The notes beneath the pieces were generated by a model. That model was not told where the DNA came from, did no database searches, and saw only the letters and a list, made by a program, of their open reading frames with translations. From contig NZ_JAPFCC010000001.1 of the NCBI RefSeq assembly GCF_025562715.2, positions 1,878,501 through 1,942,500 of the forward strand: a DNA stretch of 64,000 bases, given 5' to 3'. Below, in pieces: positions 16,664 to 25,448 of the stretch. Every line of letters begins with the position of its first letter. Position 1 is the first letter of the stretch. Both the position numbers and the translations under genes were made by a program. This stretch comes from Endozoicomonas gorgoniicola (GTDB taxonomy: Bacteria; Pseudomonadota; Gammaproteobacteria; Pseudomonadales; Endozoicomonadaceae).

Positions 16664-18485
16664 ACCTTACCTGCAAAGCTGGCGACCCGTTTATGAACTT
16701 AGCTCGGCGGTGCTCTGGTTCACGTCCATGAATATTGCCATTACCCTGATGTTTTTCAGCTCGCTGCCAACGGTTGGTTTTATAGTGACCACCGCCTTGT
16801 GCGGCACGATCACCCTGGCACGGTTAGCCCAAGCCCTGCCCCGATGGCAGCGGCACCAGAGATTGAAAGGCAAAAAGCTGACTTTGTTCACGCTGACCGC
16901 CAAACAGTGCCAAACCCTCCAACAACAAAATAATGACAAAGGTGTCTGGCTGGGCTGGGGTTTTGAGTGGCAACGACAGCACGGACAGCTGGCATGGGAC
17001 CTGCTTCGCAGCGATAACCAGCCCGCCAAATCTGAGAGCATTATGGGGGCTGGCTGGATTCATGGCATGGAAGAGCATGAGCAAACACTGTTTCAACCGT
17101 TGGCACAGGTTCAGATGCACACCATGGTGATTGGTGTTCCCGGCAGCGGCAAAACCCGGCTGTTTGATCTGCTGGTCACTCAGGCGGTGTTACGCAATGA
17201 GCCGGTGATTATCATCGACCCCAAAGGCGACCATGACCTTGCGTCTCATACGCTCAGAAGTTGTGAACTGTCAGGCAGTCAACGTCGTTTTATGAAGTTC
17301 CACCCCGGCTTTCCGTCGGATTCCATTCGTATCAACCTGTTGCAGAACTTTAACCGTTCCAGCGAACTGGCCAGCCGGATTGCCGGACTGATGCCGTCTG
17401 GTGGTGATAACGCACCGTTTCAGGCGTTTGCCCAGAAAGCAGTGGATGCTGTAGTTCAAGGGTATTTGCTCTGTGGTCAGCGCCCTACTCTGGTACTTAT
17501 TCGACAGGGGCTGGAAGGTGGCGTAACGCAATTACTAATCAGAGCTTTAACGGCGGTGTGTTCAATCCATTTTCCTGAAGCGGAGAAAAAAATTGCTTCA
17601 AAATCACAGCAAAATAAGGTCAATCAAGAGACCATAGCTCATCGTTGGATAGAGCTTTATCGAGAACAGATCATGCCTGAAAACCCCTGTACCGACGTGG
17701 AAGGATTGATCTCACTGTTTGAACACGACCGGGCGCACTATGGAAAAATGATCGCTACGCTGCTGCCTGCCTTGGGCATGTTAACCGGCGGTCCTCTTGC
17801 ACGACTGTTATCACCCGACCCGACAGATATAGACGACCTTCGCCCCTGTACCCATACGGCCAACCTGATTGAACAAAACAAGGTGATGTATTTCGGGCTG
17901 GATTCGTTAAGCGACCCGATGGTGGGTAAAGCCATCGGACAGCTGTTACTGGCAGACCTTGCCGCCGTGGCCGGTGATCGTTACAACTACTCATCAGCAC
18001 ACTCGCAACAACACAGCCAGCCCATTAACTTATTCGTGGATGAAGCCGCTGAAGTGCTCTGCCCTCAACTGTTATCCCTGCTCAACAAAGGACGGGGAGC
18101 CAATTTCCGGCTATACGTCGCCACCCAGACACTGGCGGACTTTGAGGCGCAGTTGGGCTCAGAAGCGGCTGCGGAACAATTTATCGACAACTGCAACCAT
18201 TTAATCTGTTTGCGTACCCAGAATCCCGAAACCCAGAAATTTATTACCGATAAATTACCTCCGGTTCGTTACCGCTACTTTATCCGCAACCAGGGCATCA
18301 GTACCGATGCCAACCGACCCATGGAATTTACCGGCAACCTGAGTGAACAGCAGCTGGAGGAAACCGGTGATTTGTTTCCACCGCAACTGTTAGGCGAACT
18401 GCCCAACCTTGAATACGTGGCACGACTGGGTGGTGGTCGTCTACTGAAAGGTCGTATCCCGATTATCTGCTCTCCAGAATCCTGA
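16650..18485 (+). CDS. traD: TraD, type IV coupling protein
   Basis: I choose the ATG at 16650 because GAGGCGG lies before it; an upstream start at 16629 is possible. About 611 residues: two N-terminal membrane segments (about 20-60), Walker A VPGSGKT near residue 163, PVIIIDPKGDHD, and Walker B LFVDEAAEVL near 460, followed by KGRGANFRLYVATQT. It delivers the relaxase-bound DNA to the secretion channel. The layout, with traI before and a DUF4400 gene after, matches SXT/R391-type elements. Confidence 0.93.
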   Translation: MISDKPYLQSWRPVYELSSAVLWFTSMNIAITLMFFSSLPTVGFIVTTALCGTITLARLAQALPRWQRHQRLKGKKLTLFTLTAKQCQTLQQQNNDKGVWLGWGFEWQRQHGQLAWDLLRSDNQPAKSESIMGAGWIHGMEEHEQTLFQPLAQVQMHTMVIGVPGSGKTRLFDLLVTQAVLRNEPVIIIDPKGDHDLASHTLRSCELSGSQRRFMKFHPGFPSDSIRINLLQNFNRSSELASRIAGLMPSGGDNAPFQAFAQKAVDAVVQGYLLCGQRPTLVLIRQGLEGGVTQLLIRALTAVCSIHFPEAEKKIASKSQQNKVNQETIAHRWIELYREQIMPENPCTDVEGLISLFEHDRAHYGKMIATLLPALGMLTGGPLARLLSPDPTDIDDLRPCTHTANLIEQNKVMYFGLDSLSDPMVGKAIGQLLLADLAAVAGDRYNYSSAHSQQHSQPINLFVDEAAEVLCPQLLSLLNKGRGANFRLYVATQTLADFEAQLGSEAAAEQFIDNCNHLICLRTQNPETQKFITDKLPPVRYRYFIRNQGISTDANRPMEFTGNLSEQQLEETGDLFPPQLLGELPNLEYVARLGGGRLLKGRIPIICSPES

Positions 18486-18507
18486 ACCTCTAATATCAGA
18501 ACAATCC

Positions 18508-19128
18508 ATGACAAATTCTCAAAAACAGACCAGCCCCATCGTTGTCTGGTGCTATGGGCTGGGTCTCATTCTGCTCTGGCTGGCTATTCCCGGACAAAAT
18601 ATGAATCAATACCTGCAGAAGGAGCAACAACAGTACGCCAGAAGTCTGGGGGAAGAGAACGGCACCTGGATAATTCGCACCGGGCAGCGGTTCTATACCA
18701 AGACTGTGTTTGAATCCGGTTTTCAGGGCTTTCTGCTGAAGCACACCACACCGGATCGCAAGATGGGCGAAGGACTCGCCACAACCATCGAGTTTTTTCA
18801 GGGCGTTGTCCGAAACTTCCTGACGCTTCTGCAACAATTGTTTTATCGGATTGCCCTGTTAATCGCCTGCTTTCCTTATTGGGGCATCGTTCTGCTGGCG
18901 GCGATATTGGATGGATGGCTGATCCGGAAAATACGCTACCACGACTTCCATTACACCAGCCCATTACAAAACCTCTGGAGTCGCAGACTATGCCGATGGA
19001 TTCCGGGACTGTTCTTATATCTGGTGATGATTCCCTGGTCTTTTCCCGTCTGGCTGTTCCCTGTTATGGCGTGGCTGACCACGCTTTCACTGGGTTGGTG
19101 GACAGCCAACTGGCAGAAACGTGTCTGA
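18508..19128 (+). CDS. DUF4400 membrane protein (TraJ position)
   Basis: This encodes 206 residues with four or so hydrophobic segments (about 10-28, 110-135, 160-178 and 180-198). It matches the DUF4400 type that follows traD in SXT/R391 and IncA/C elements, where it is needed for or accompanies transfer. The biochemical role is unknown. The stop TGA shares its A with the ATG of the next gene. Confidence 0.75.
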   Translation: MTNSQKQTSPIVVWCYGLGLILLWLAIPGQNMNQYLQKEQQQYARSLGEENGTWIIRTGQRFYTKTVFESGFQGFLLKHTTPDRKMGEGLATTIEFFQGVVRNFLTLLQQLFYRIALLIACFPYWGIVLLAAILDGWLIRKIRYHDFHYTSPLQNLWSRRLCRWIPGLFLYLVMIPWSFPVWLFPVMAWLTTLSLGWWTANWQKRV

Positions 19129-19982
19129 TGTTTTTCTTGCTTCTTTTATTACTGGTTTTTCCAACGCCTGCCAGCACCGACGAGCGATGGTTTGACCGAC
19201 ACTCTGAAGGCTGGTTCTGGTATGAACGCATTCCGGAACCAGAATCAGTGGAAGGCGATCACTCCATGACACCTTCTCCCGTATTACCGGCGCCTCTCTC
19301 CACCAGATGGATCAGAAAAAACATAGGAGACTACCTGGACAGGGCGATTGATGAACCCACTAAAGAACATGTCAGTCAGTACCTTTATCTGGACAGACTC
19401 GTCAAAGAAAAAGCTGAACGATTCGCCCGTGTGGGCAAACAGGTGATTGAAAGCGATCCTATGCTGGATGAAAACGTCCGACGCCCTATATCTCCTGCTG
19501 CGGCCAAAATTAGTGACGACATGGTGCAATACGCCAGAGAACAGGTTTTACGGAAAATAGCGAAAGTTGCCGGAGTTGTCTTTTACTATCAGGGAAGGTG
19601 CAAGCTTTGTCAGCTGCAAGCTCAAACATTAATGGCGTTAAGTCAACAGTACGGATTTAAGCTGATTTCTTTTTCCACTGACGGTGAACTCATTTCTGAT
19701 TTGCCTGATAGCCGTATCGATTGGAAACCTCCTCAGGCACTCAATATACAAGCCTATCCAGCTCTGTTTTTAATGAAACCGCCGGATGAGATCATCCAAC
19801 TCAGGCAGGGGGTATCGTCTTATATCGATTTACACAACCGTATTGTTGACTCAGCCCACGAAGCCCAATGGATCGGTGAGCAAGAATACAGAAGTACCTT
19901 AATTATTCGGGAAGTCTGGAATGACTCCACTACAAATCCAACTGACTCCGTACTCAACAGACTCAGAAATATTATTCAATAG
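19128..19982 (+). CDS. traF: TraF-like periplasmic thioredoxin-fold conjugation protein
   Basis: The ATG at 19128 overlaps the previous stop (TGATG) and gives a clear signal peptide (FFLLLLLLVFPTPAS), so the longer upstream frame is rejected. The result is 284 residues: an N-terminal domain with RWFDRHSEGWFWYERIPEPE, and a thioredoxin-like domain with CKLC near residue 158 (VVFYYQGRCKLCQLQA) and AYPALFLMKP. F TraF itself lacks the CxxC pair; relatives in SXT-like elements keep it. It acts in pilus assembly in the periplasm. Confidence 0.85.
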   Translation: MFFLLLLLLVFPTPASTDERWFDRHSEGWFWYERIPEPESVEGDHSMTPSPVLPAPLSTRWIRKNIGDYLDRAIDEPTKEHVSQYLYLDRLVKEKAERFARVGKQVIESDPMLDENVRRPISPAAAKISDDMVQYAREQVLRKIAKVAGVVFYYQGRCKLCQLQAQTLMALSQQYGFKLISFSTDGELISDLPDSRIDWKPPQALNIQAYPALFLMKPPDEIIQLRQGVSSYIDLHNRIVDSAHEAQWIGEQEYRSTLIIREVWNDSTTNPTDSVLNRLRNIIQ

Positions 19983-19994
19983 GTGAAATTTAGT

Positions 19995-20279
19995 ATGAAT
20001 GCTGAAAACCAGCTTTGGTCCATAAAGCGAATCGCAAATTTTCTGGATCTCTCAGTAAACTACACACGGAATGTCATCGTGAAGCAGGCAAACTTTCCCG
20101 AACCAAGATTTTCAATCATCGAGGTCAATGGAAAAAAACAGAAAAGCAAACCACGCTGGATCGATACGGAAATTAGTGAATGGGCCAGTCAGGAGTACTG
20201 CTCCCAATCTGAAATAGAAGAAAGGCAACCTGCAAAACGAGGTCGAAAAAGAAAAGTATCAGATGAAATTCGAATCTGA
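19995..20279 (+). CDS. Excisionase-like small DNA-binding protein
   Basis: I use the ATG at 19995, with AGGTGA eight bases upstream; the frame also has a GTG at 19983 directly after traF. It encodes 94 residues. The N-terminal helix-turn-helix (LWSIKRIANFLDLSVNYTRNVI) is of the winged type seen in AlpA and Xis proteins, and the C-terminus is basic (AKRGRKRKV). It lies between traF and a convergent integrase gene beside tRNA-Leu, so it is likely the directionality factor for excision of the conjugative element. Confidence 0.7.
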   Translation: MNAENQLWSIKRIANFLDLSVNYTRNVIVKQANFPEPRFSIIEVNGKKQKSKPRWIDTEISEWASQEYCSQSEIEERQPAKRGRKRKVSDEIRI

Positions 20280-20291
20280 ACCGGTTGATTT

Positions 20292-21332
20292 TCAGGCTAA
20301 TTTACAAGAAAAGTCCTTTGCTGTTTTTCTAAAATACTTCAGTGTTCTGTTCATGTCGGTGTGACCAGCCTGCTTCGCCAGCTCAAACGGTGTTAGCTTT
20401 TCAGATAATCGGGTAAGTGCTTCGTGCCTGGAATCGCGAAATTCAAGATCATTGATCAGCGTTTTTCTCACAGCAATGCTAAATATGGAGCTTACGTTTA
20501 GGTTTGAGCTAGCAAACCAATAGTCGTCATCGGTTTTACCTAAATTCAATAACCGAACTGCTTCACTGGACAGTGCCAGCGTCTTTTTCTTCTTCTCTTT
20601 GGTTCTTTCCGCCGCAAGATTAATCACTCGATTATCAAAATCAATTTCACTGGCGACCAGATATTTCACTTCCTGTTGCCTCATGGCCGTTTCGATGCAC
20701 AGCTTCCATAACAATGCCACTGTTTGAGCCGGTGTTTCAGGCACCTTATGGTCTTCCCAGTGATCCAGTGCAAAGAGTACTTGCTCGATTTCTTCTTCTG
20801 AAACTCTGCGATCCCTTGAAGCTGAACGATCGTCAGAAAATTTCACACTAGAAAAAGGTGACTCTTCGATATAGCCCCACTCCCGAGCCATCGTAAACAC
20901 ATTACACAGAAAGTTCTTCTCCCTGGCCACAGAGCTTTCTTTGACCGTACTGAGCCGGGTCATTTTCCACTCTGCAATATGAAAGCTCTTGATGGAAGAA
21001 ATGGGCTTATCCATTAACTCCGGAAGAGGGGAATGGTTCTGACTGGTCGCCATCTGCACAAATCGCTGATTTTCCCGTAATGCCGTTTCCCTCCCTTTCT
21101 TCCTGGGGCTGACTTCATCAACGTACCGAACAAACGTCTCCCTAAGCGTTTTTCGATACAACTGATGGCGCACCACCTCTTCAGCATTTTTCCCATATTC
21201 ATCAATTTTTCGTTCAAGGCTGGAAGCCCAGTCAGCAGCTTCTTTTTTTGTGTCGAATGTCCGGGCCTGATCAATACCCTTTTTTCTGACCCGTGCCAGC
21301 CAGCCTGATTTTCTCTTTTCGAGCCTCGCCAT
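20292..21332 (-). CDS. int: Tyrosine integrase of the conjugative element
   Basis: I start at the ATG at 21332 (MARLEKRKSG, with GGAG upstream) rather than at 21419. It encodes 346 residues. The N-terminal arm-binding domain (WLARVRKKGIDQARTFDTKKEAADWA) is followed by a core-binding domain. The catalytic domain shows the first arginine in CIETAMRQQEV, the HxxxR box in RHEALTRL, and the last box AGHTDMNRTLKYF with the nucleophile tyrosine. It ends about 240 bp from the 3' end of tRNA-Leu, a common attachment target. The exact attachment core is not visible because the other end lies outside the window. Confidence 0.92.
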   Translation of the reverse strand: MARLEKRKSGWLARVRKKGIDQARTFDTKKEAADWASSLERKIDEYGKNAEEVVRHQLYRKTLRETFVRYVDEVSPRKKGRETALRENQRFVQMATSQNHSPLPELMDKPISSIKSFHIAEWKMTRLSTVKESSVAREKNFLCNVFTMAREWGYIEESPFSSVKFSDDRSASRDRRVSEEEIEQVLFALDHWEDHKVPETPAQTVALLWKLCIETAMRQQEVKYLVASEIDFDNRVINLAAERTKEKKKKTLALSSEAVRLLNLGKTDDDYWFASSNLNVSSIFSIAVRKTLINDLEFRDSRHEALTRLSEKLTPFELAKQAGHTDMNRTLKYFRKTAKDFSCKLA

Positions 21333-21535
21333 GATAACTCCGCACTTCTCTGAGAAAGGTAAAAACTGTGTTGATTCTGTGCCAATCCCAGTGCCAAAAA
21401 TGAGTGGCACAAATGACACAAGCGAAGTTTAGCAAGATGAAGAATGATCAATAAAAGAAATGGTTATATAGGAAGAGTTGAGCGCAACGCCTTGTCGCAG
21501 TTGACGTATAGTGAGAAAACGTGGGGAACAGATAG

Positions 21536-21568
21536 AAAAAAAGCCCATCGATTTCCCGATGAGCTTTC
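21536..21568 (-). terminator. Intrinsic terminator of the tRNA cluster
   Basis: On the minus strand, AAAGCTCATCGG and CGATGGGCTTT form a hairpin with a five-base loop, followed by seven T. It begins five bases after the tRNA-Leu CCA end. Its presence means the conjugative element did not replace the terminator, so the attachment point lies further out or the terminator was carried in by the element. Confidence 0.85.
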
Positions 21569-21572
21569 TGTA

Positions 21573-21659
21573 TGGTGCCCGGAGCCGGAATCGAACCGGC
21601 ACGACCTAACGGTCGGCAGATTTTAAGTCTGCTGTGTCTACCAATTTCACCACCCGGGC
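21573..21659 (-). tRNA. tRNA-Leu (anticodon UAA)
   Basis: An 87-nt cloverleaf with encoded CCA. The acceptor GCCCGGG pairs with TCCGGGC, the T arm is GGTTCGATTCC, a class II variable arm is present, and the anticodon loop CTTAAAA reads UAA. It occupies the leuZ position beside tRNA-Cys, tRNA-Gly and pgsA, as in other gammaproteobacteria. Confidence 0.97.
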
Positions 21660-21719
21660 GCTTGAAGCATTGTAGCGCTTCAAGCTTTGAAAAAACAACA
21701 TCTGTTGTCTTTTCAAATA

Positions 21720-21793
21720 TGGAGGCGAGTACCGGAGTCGAACCGGTCTACGTGGATTTGCAATCCAGTGCATAACCGCTTTGCTAACTCGCC
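21720..21793 (-). tRNA. tRNA-Cys (anticodon GCA)
   Basis: A 74-nt cloverleaf with encoded CCA. The acceptor is GGCGAGT, the anticodon loop TTGCAAA reads GCA, and the T loop is GTTCGACTC. It is the middle member of the Gly-Cys-Leu cluster. Confidence 0.97.
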
Positions 21794-21832
21794 TTTTAAA
21801 CTGAAGCGTGACTCGCTCTTGTTATAAAGAGA

Positions 21833-21854
21833 CGACCCCAACCTTGGCAAGGTT
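21833..21854. repeat. Copy of the tRNA-Gly anticodon arm in the spacer
   Basis: A 22-base stretch (from CGACCCC to GGCAAGGTT) in the tRNA-Cys/tRNA-Gly spacer is identical to the anticodon-arm region of tRNA-Gly at 21905-21926, 72 bases further on. Nothing else of a tRNA is present around it. It may be a relic of a lost tandem tRNA-Gly or a structure in the precursor transcript. Confidence 0.8.
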
Positions 21855-21877
21855 ATATCCCACACTCAAAATTTAAC

Positions 21878-21953
<76 letters not shown>

Positions 21954-22045
21954 TTCATCTTTCCGGGAGGTTGTTCCCGTTGAAGATGCTGCGTAGTTTA
22001 AGAATTTTTCTCGTTGTGTCAACACCTTGCGCACATCATTTGTGT

Positions 22046-22606
22046 TCAGCCCTTGGAAAACGGGGATAAATCAGGCCATGCTGCACGAATATACACATAC
22101 ATAGACCATAAGGTCAGCACTGATGAAGCATAAAGAAGTGCCAGGCCAACATAACCAATGATTCCTGCCAAAGGCGCTGGTGTAAGAAGCAGCAAGGTAA
22201 TTGCCATCATCTGCGCAGCAGTTTTAAGTTTACCTATCCTGTTTACTGCAACGCTGGTCCGCTTACCCAGCTCGGCCATCCATTCCCGCAGAGCTGAAAT
22301 AACGATCTCCCTGCCTATGATGATCATAGAGGGGACTGTCATCCATAATGCACCAAACTCTTCAATCAACAAACAGAGCGCGGTAGCCACCATGATTTTA
22401 TCTGCAACCGGGTCAAAGAATGCACCAAAAGGGGTGGTCTGATTCCATCGGCGGGCCAGGTAGCCATCAAACCAGTCGGTTACGGCTGCCACAAAAAAGA
22501 TGGAGGCAGAAGCCAGATAACGCCATTCAAAAGGCAAATAGAAAACCAGTACCAGAACGGGTACCAGGATAATGCGCAGGGATGTCAGTATATTCGGGAC
22601 ATTCAT
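22046..22606 (-). CDS. pgsA: CDP-diacylglycerol-glycerol-3-phosphate 3-phosphatidyltransferase
   Basis: This encodes 186 residues, the usual length. The enzyme makes phosphatidylglycerol phosphate in the inner membrane. The CDP-alcohol phosphotransferase motif is complete: DWFDGYLARRWNQTTPFGAFFDPVADKIM, with the four aspartates and the Gly-Ala-Arg core. About five membrane segments are present. It follows uvrC and precedes the Gly-Cys-Leu tRNAs, the classic gammaproteobacterial order. Confidence 0.97.
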   Translation of the reverse strand: MNVPNILTSLRIILVPVLVLVFYLPFEWRYLASASIFFVAAVTDWFDGYLARRWNQTTPFGAFFDPVADKIMVATALCLLIEEFGALWMTVPSMIIIGREIVISALREWMAELGKRTSVAVNRIGKLKTAAQMMAITLLLLTPAPLAGIIGYVGLALLYASSVLTLWSMYVYIRAAWPDLSPFSKG

Positions 22607-22739
22607 AATTAGGATTGCAATCCAGCGTGAATCTCTGTCACCACTGATGAGCCGTTATAGCCTCAACTCATCAGTGAATGAAAAACACCATAACTTACAC
22701 AGATGCTGTTACAAGTACAATCAAATACCTAAACAGAGT

Positions 22740-24581
22740 TCAGTTAGTGTGTAAGTGTTCGTAAATCTGTTCCGCCAGCTTATGACTAATACCCTCAACT
22801 TTCGCCAGTTCTTCAACAGGCGCTTCCATAACACCGTGTCGCCCACCAAAAAACTTCAACAGGGCTGAGCGTCTTTTAGCACCAACACCGGGAATAGACT
22901 CAAGGGTAGATTTCTGTCGGGCCTTCTGTCGGCGCTGACGATGGCCGGTAATGGCAAAACGATGCGCTTCATCCCTTATTTGCTGAATCAGCAATAACGC
23001 TGCATCATTTCCATTTGAATGCAACTCAGCGCCCTGATAAATCAACGTTTCCAGTCCAGGCTTTCGACTGACGCCTTTAGCGACACCCAGCAGGGGAATA
23101 TGCTGCAAAGACAGCTCATCCATAACCTCTTCTGCAATGCCAAGCTGCCCTTTACCGCCATCAATAATGATAACTCCCGGTGTATTTTCAGGGTTTTCTT
23201 TGAGGTTTTTATAGCGTTTGTGCAAGGCGAAACGCATAGCGCCATAGTCATCACCCGCAGTTACGCCTTTGACATTAAAACGACGATACTCACTTTTTAG
23301 AGGACCCGCTGAACCAAATACAACACAGGATGCCACGGTTTCTTCACCAAACGTATGACTGATATCAAAACATTCCATCCGGCTAATGGTTTCTGGCAAC
23401 GATAAAAGTGACGTCAGTTGTTCTGTTCGTTGCCGACTATGGGTTTTGCTGGCGAGCTGGCTCTCCAGACTCATGTCAGCGTTTTTATTGGCAAGCTCCA
23501 GCCACTCACTGCGTTCTCCGCGTACCCGGTGCTTAATAGCGACTTTTTTACCACTCACTTCAGTAATTGCTTCGGCCAGTACGGCTGGTTCCCGGTATTC
23601 GACGGGGATAATGATCTCGGCAGGATAGTCACGGCTGTCGCTCAGCTTGATATAAAACTGCCCAAGAAAATCTGCCAGGTAGTCATTTCTGTCGGCTTCA
23701 AGCTTGAAGTCAGGGAAATAACTCTTATGCCCCAGCACTCTGCCCCCTCGTACAAACAATACATCAAAACAGACACTGCCGGATTGCTCAGACACTCCAA
23801 GCACATCGGCATTCGCCGCCCCTTTATCAGCTGACTGAGCCTCCTGTACCTGTCGAAGATGGTTGATCTGATCACGAATGTCGGCAGCCTGTTCAAAGTT
23901 GAGTCGCTCCGACTCGGCTTCCATACGTTTAATCAGTGTACGAATTAACTGCTGACTTTTTCCTTCGAGAAACTGTCGGGTATCAGCCACATCCTGCTCG
24001 TACTCTTCTTTACTGACAAGATTGACACAGGGCGCTTTGCAGCGATTAATCTGATACTGAAGACACGGGCGGGTACGGTTGCGAAAATAATTATTATCAC
24101 ACTGTCGTAATTTGAAAACCTTCTGCATCAGGTTAAGGCTATCCCGTACTGCCCAGCCACTGGGATAAGGGCCAAAAAACTGTCCCTTCTTGCTTTTCGG
24201 CTTACCCCGCTGGTAGACGACAGCTGGGAATTCATCCTCGGTAGACAGATAAATATAAGGATAGGATTTGTCGTCTTTTAGAAGAATATTGTACTTTGGT
24301 CGTCTGTCCTTAATCAGATTCTGTTCCAGAATCAACGCTTCCGTTTCTGAACGTGTAATGGTCAGGTTGATACTGTGAATTTTACTGACCAGCGCCATGG
24401 TTTTTGTGGTCAGGCCAGTAGGCCGGAAATAGCGGGACAACCTGTTTTTCAGGTTTTTCGCCTTGCCAATATACAGCGTTTCGCCCTGCTCATTGCGCAT
24501 ATCATAGACCCCCGGTCGGTTGGGAGCCTGCTCAAGAAACGTCTTGTAGTCGAAGCGTTCGGAATGATCGCCTGTATCCAT
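22740..24581 (-). CDS. uvrC: UvrC, excinuclease ABC subunit C
   Basis: This encodes 613 residues, full length. The protein makes both incisions in nucleotide excision repair after UvrAB loads UvrB. A GIY-YIG nuclease domain lies at about 16-95 (NRPGVYDM...LYIGKAKNLKNRL). A four-cysteine segment (CDNNYFRNRTRPCLQYQINRCKAPC) lies near 160, a UVR domain near 205-240, the RNase H-like 5' nuclease domain in the middle (ECFDISHTFGE, VIIIDGGKGQL), and paired helix-hairpin-helix motifs at the end (LESIPGVGAKRRSALLKFFGG). It lies between uvrY and pgsA. Confidence 0.97.
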   Translation of the reverse strand: MDTGDHSERFDYKTFLEQAPNRPGVYDMRNEQGETLYIGKAKNLKNRLSRYFRPTGLTTKTMALVSKIHSINLTITRSETEALILEQNLIKDRRPKYNILLKDDKSYPYIYLSTEDEFPAVVYQRGKPKSKKGQFFGPYPSGWAVRDSLNLMQKVFKLRQCDNNYFRNRTRPCLQYQINRCKAPCVNLVSKEEYEQDVADTRQFLEGKSQQLIRTLIKRMEAESERLNFEQAADIRDQINHLRQVQEAQSADKGAANADVLGVSEQSGSVCFDVLFVRGGRVLGHKSYFPDFKLEADRNDYLADFLGQFYIKLSDSRDYPAEIIIPVEYREPAVLAEAITEVSGKKVAIKHRVRGERSEWLELANKNADMSLESQLASKTHSRQRTEQLTSLLSLPETISRMECFDISHTFGEETVASCVVFGSAGPLKSEYRRFNVKGVTAGDDYGAMRFALHKRYKNLKENPENTPGVIIIDGGKGQLGIAEEVMDELSLQHIPLLGVAKGVSRKPGLETLIYQGAELHSNGNDAALLLIQQIRDEAHRFAITGHRQRRQKARQKSTLESIPGVGAKRRSALLKFFGGRHGVMEAPVEELAKVEGISHKLAEQIYEHLHTN

Positions 24582-24638
24582 AAAGCCTGATGATAGAGAT
24601 AGAAATTTCGAACAGTATACCCTTCGAAGCGGGCAGGA

Positions 24639-25334
24639 CTAAACGGTTTCCACAAGGCTGTGTCGTATAGCCAGATGGGTCAGCTCAACATCACTGGAAA
24701 TATTCAGCTTCTCGAATATTCGGTAACGATAGCTGTTTACTGTTTTAGGACTTAGAGATAACTGATCTGAAATTGATTGCACCTTTTGACAGCCAACAAT
24801 CATCAGTGCGATCTGCATTTCTCTGGTTGAGAGTACGTCAAACGGAGAGTCGCTGTCTGGTTGTAGCGATTTCAGTGCCAGCAACTGAGCAATATCGGGA
24901 CTGATATAACGCTGCCCCCTGGCCACTGCTTTTATCGCTGTGACCATTTCATCGATATTAATGCCTTTAGTGACATAACCTGAAGCACCGGCTTCTATTT
25001 ATTTGGTGGGATAGAGCAGATCATCGCAAACCGTCACCGCAATGACTTTTATGGCGGGATTAAACTGGTGAATTTTACGAGTTGCTTCAAGACCGCCAAT
25101 GCCCGGCATTCTCACATCCATAAGGACAACATCAATACTCTCTTTATCAGCGCACTCTTTATCAGCGCACTCTTTATCAGCGCACTCTTTATTGCAGACT
25201 CTCCGGCAGACTGCAATAGCTTCTTCGCCACTGGATGCTTCAGCAACCACTTCAATACCCAGCATATCGCCCAACATACGTGAAAGACCGGTTCGTACCA
25301 GGTCGTGATCATCGACGATCAAAATACGAATCAC
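24639..25334 (-). pseudogene. uvrY: UvrY/GacA response regulator, broken by an in-frame stop
   Basis: The frame from 25334 gives a receiver domain (MIRILIVDDHDLVRTG, VVLMDVRMPGIGGLEATRK) up to a TAA at 24999-25001. The same frame continues without further stops as IEAGASGYVTKGIN and a LuxR-type helix-turn-helix (LSTREMQIALMIV, LSPKTVNSYRYRIFEKL) to 24639. A single TTA-to-TAA change would explain it. The receiver also carries an expanded 15-bp tandem repeat, KECAD three times, before the phosphorylated Asp strand. The partner kinase normally controls CsrA-type regulation, so loss would change a global switch. A sequencing error cannot be excluded. Confidence 0.88.
25141..25185. repeat. 15-bp tandem repeat, three copies plus a partial fourth
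   Basis: TCTTTATCAGCGCAC is repeated three times in tandem from 25141 to 25185, followed by a partial fourth unit. It keeps frame and encodes KECAD repeats on the minus strand, in the broken uvrY receiver domain. This looks like slippage expansion. Confidence 0.95.
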
Positions 25335-25412
25335 TGAAAACTCCCGAATATTATTGTCGCTATAAGAGCTTCGCCTTCCACATTTGCAGGTGTACTATCC
25401 CTGTCAATCGTC

Positions 25413-25441
25413 GGACAGGGAACGTTTAAGGTTCCCTGTCC
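25413..25441. terminator. Strong hairpin between uvrY and etfA
   Basis: GGACAGGGAAC and GTTCCCTGTCC form a perfect 11-bp stem around a seven-base loop, right after the etfA stop on the minus strand. The T run (TTTTT) lies on the plus-strand side, so as a terminator for etfA it would be atypical. It may instead stabilise the etfBA transcript end. Confidence 0.6.
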
Positions 25442-25448
25442 AATTTTT

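Noticed and set aside
20280..21572. tRNA-Leu 3' end as the proven attachment site of the conjugative element
   Set aside because: The position fits, but a tRNA terminator lies between tRNA and integrase, and the second attachment copy is outside the window, so the core cannot be defined.
25141..25190. Short regularly repeated unit that might suggest a CRISPR
   Set aside because: The 15-bp units are directly tandem without spacers and lie in frame in a gene. No CRISPR array or cas gene was seen in the window.
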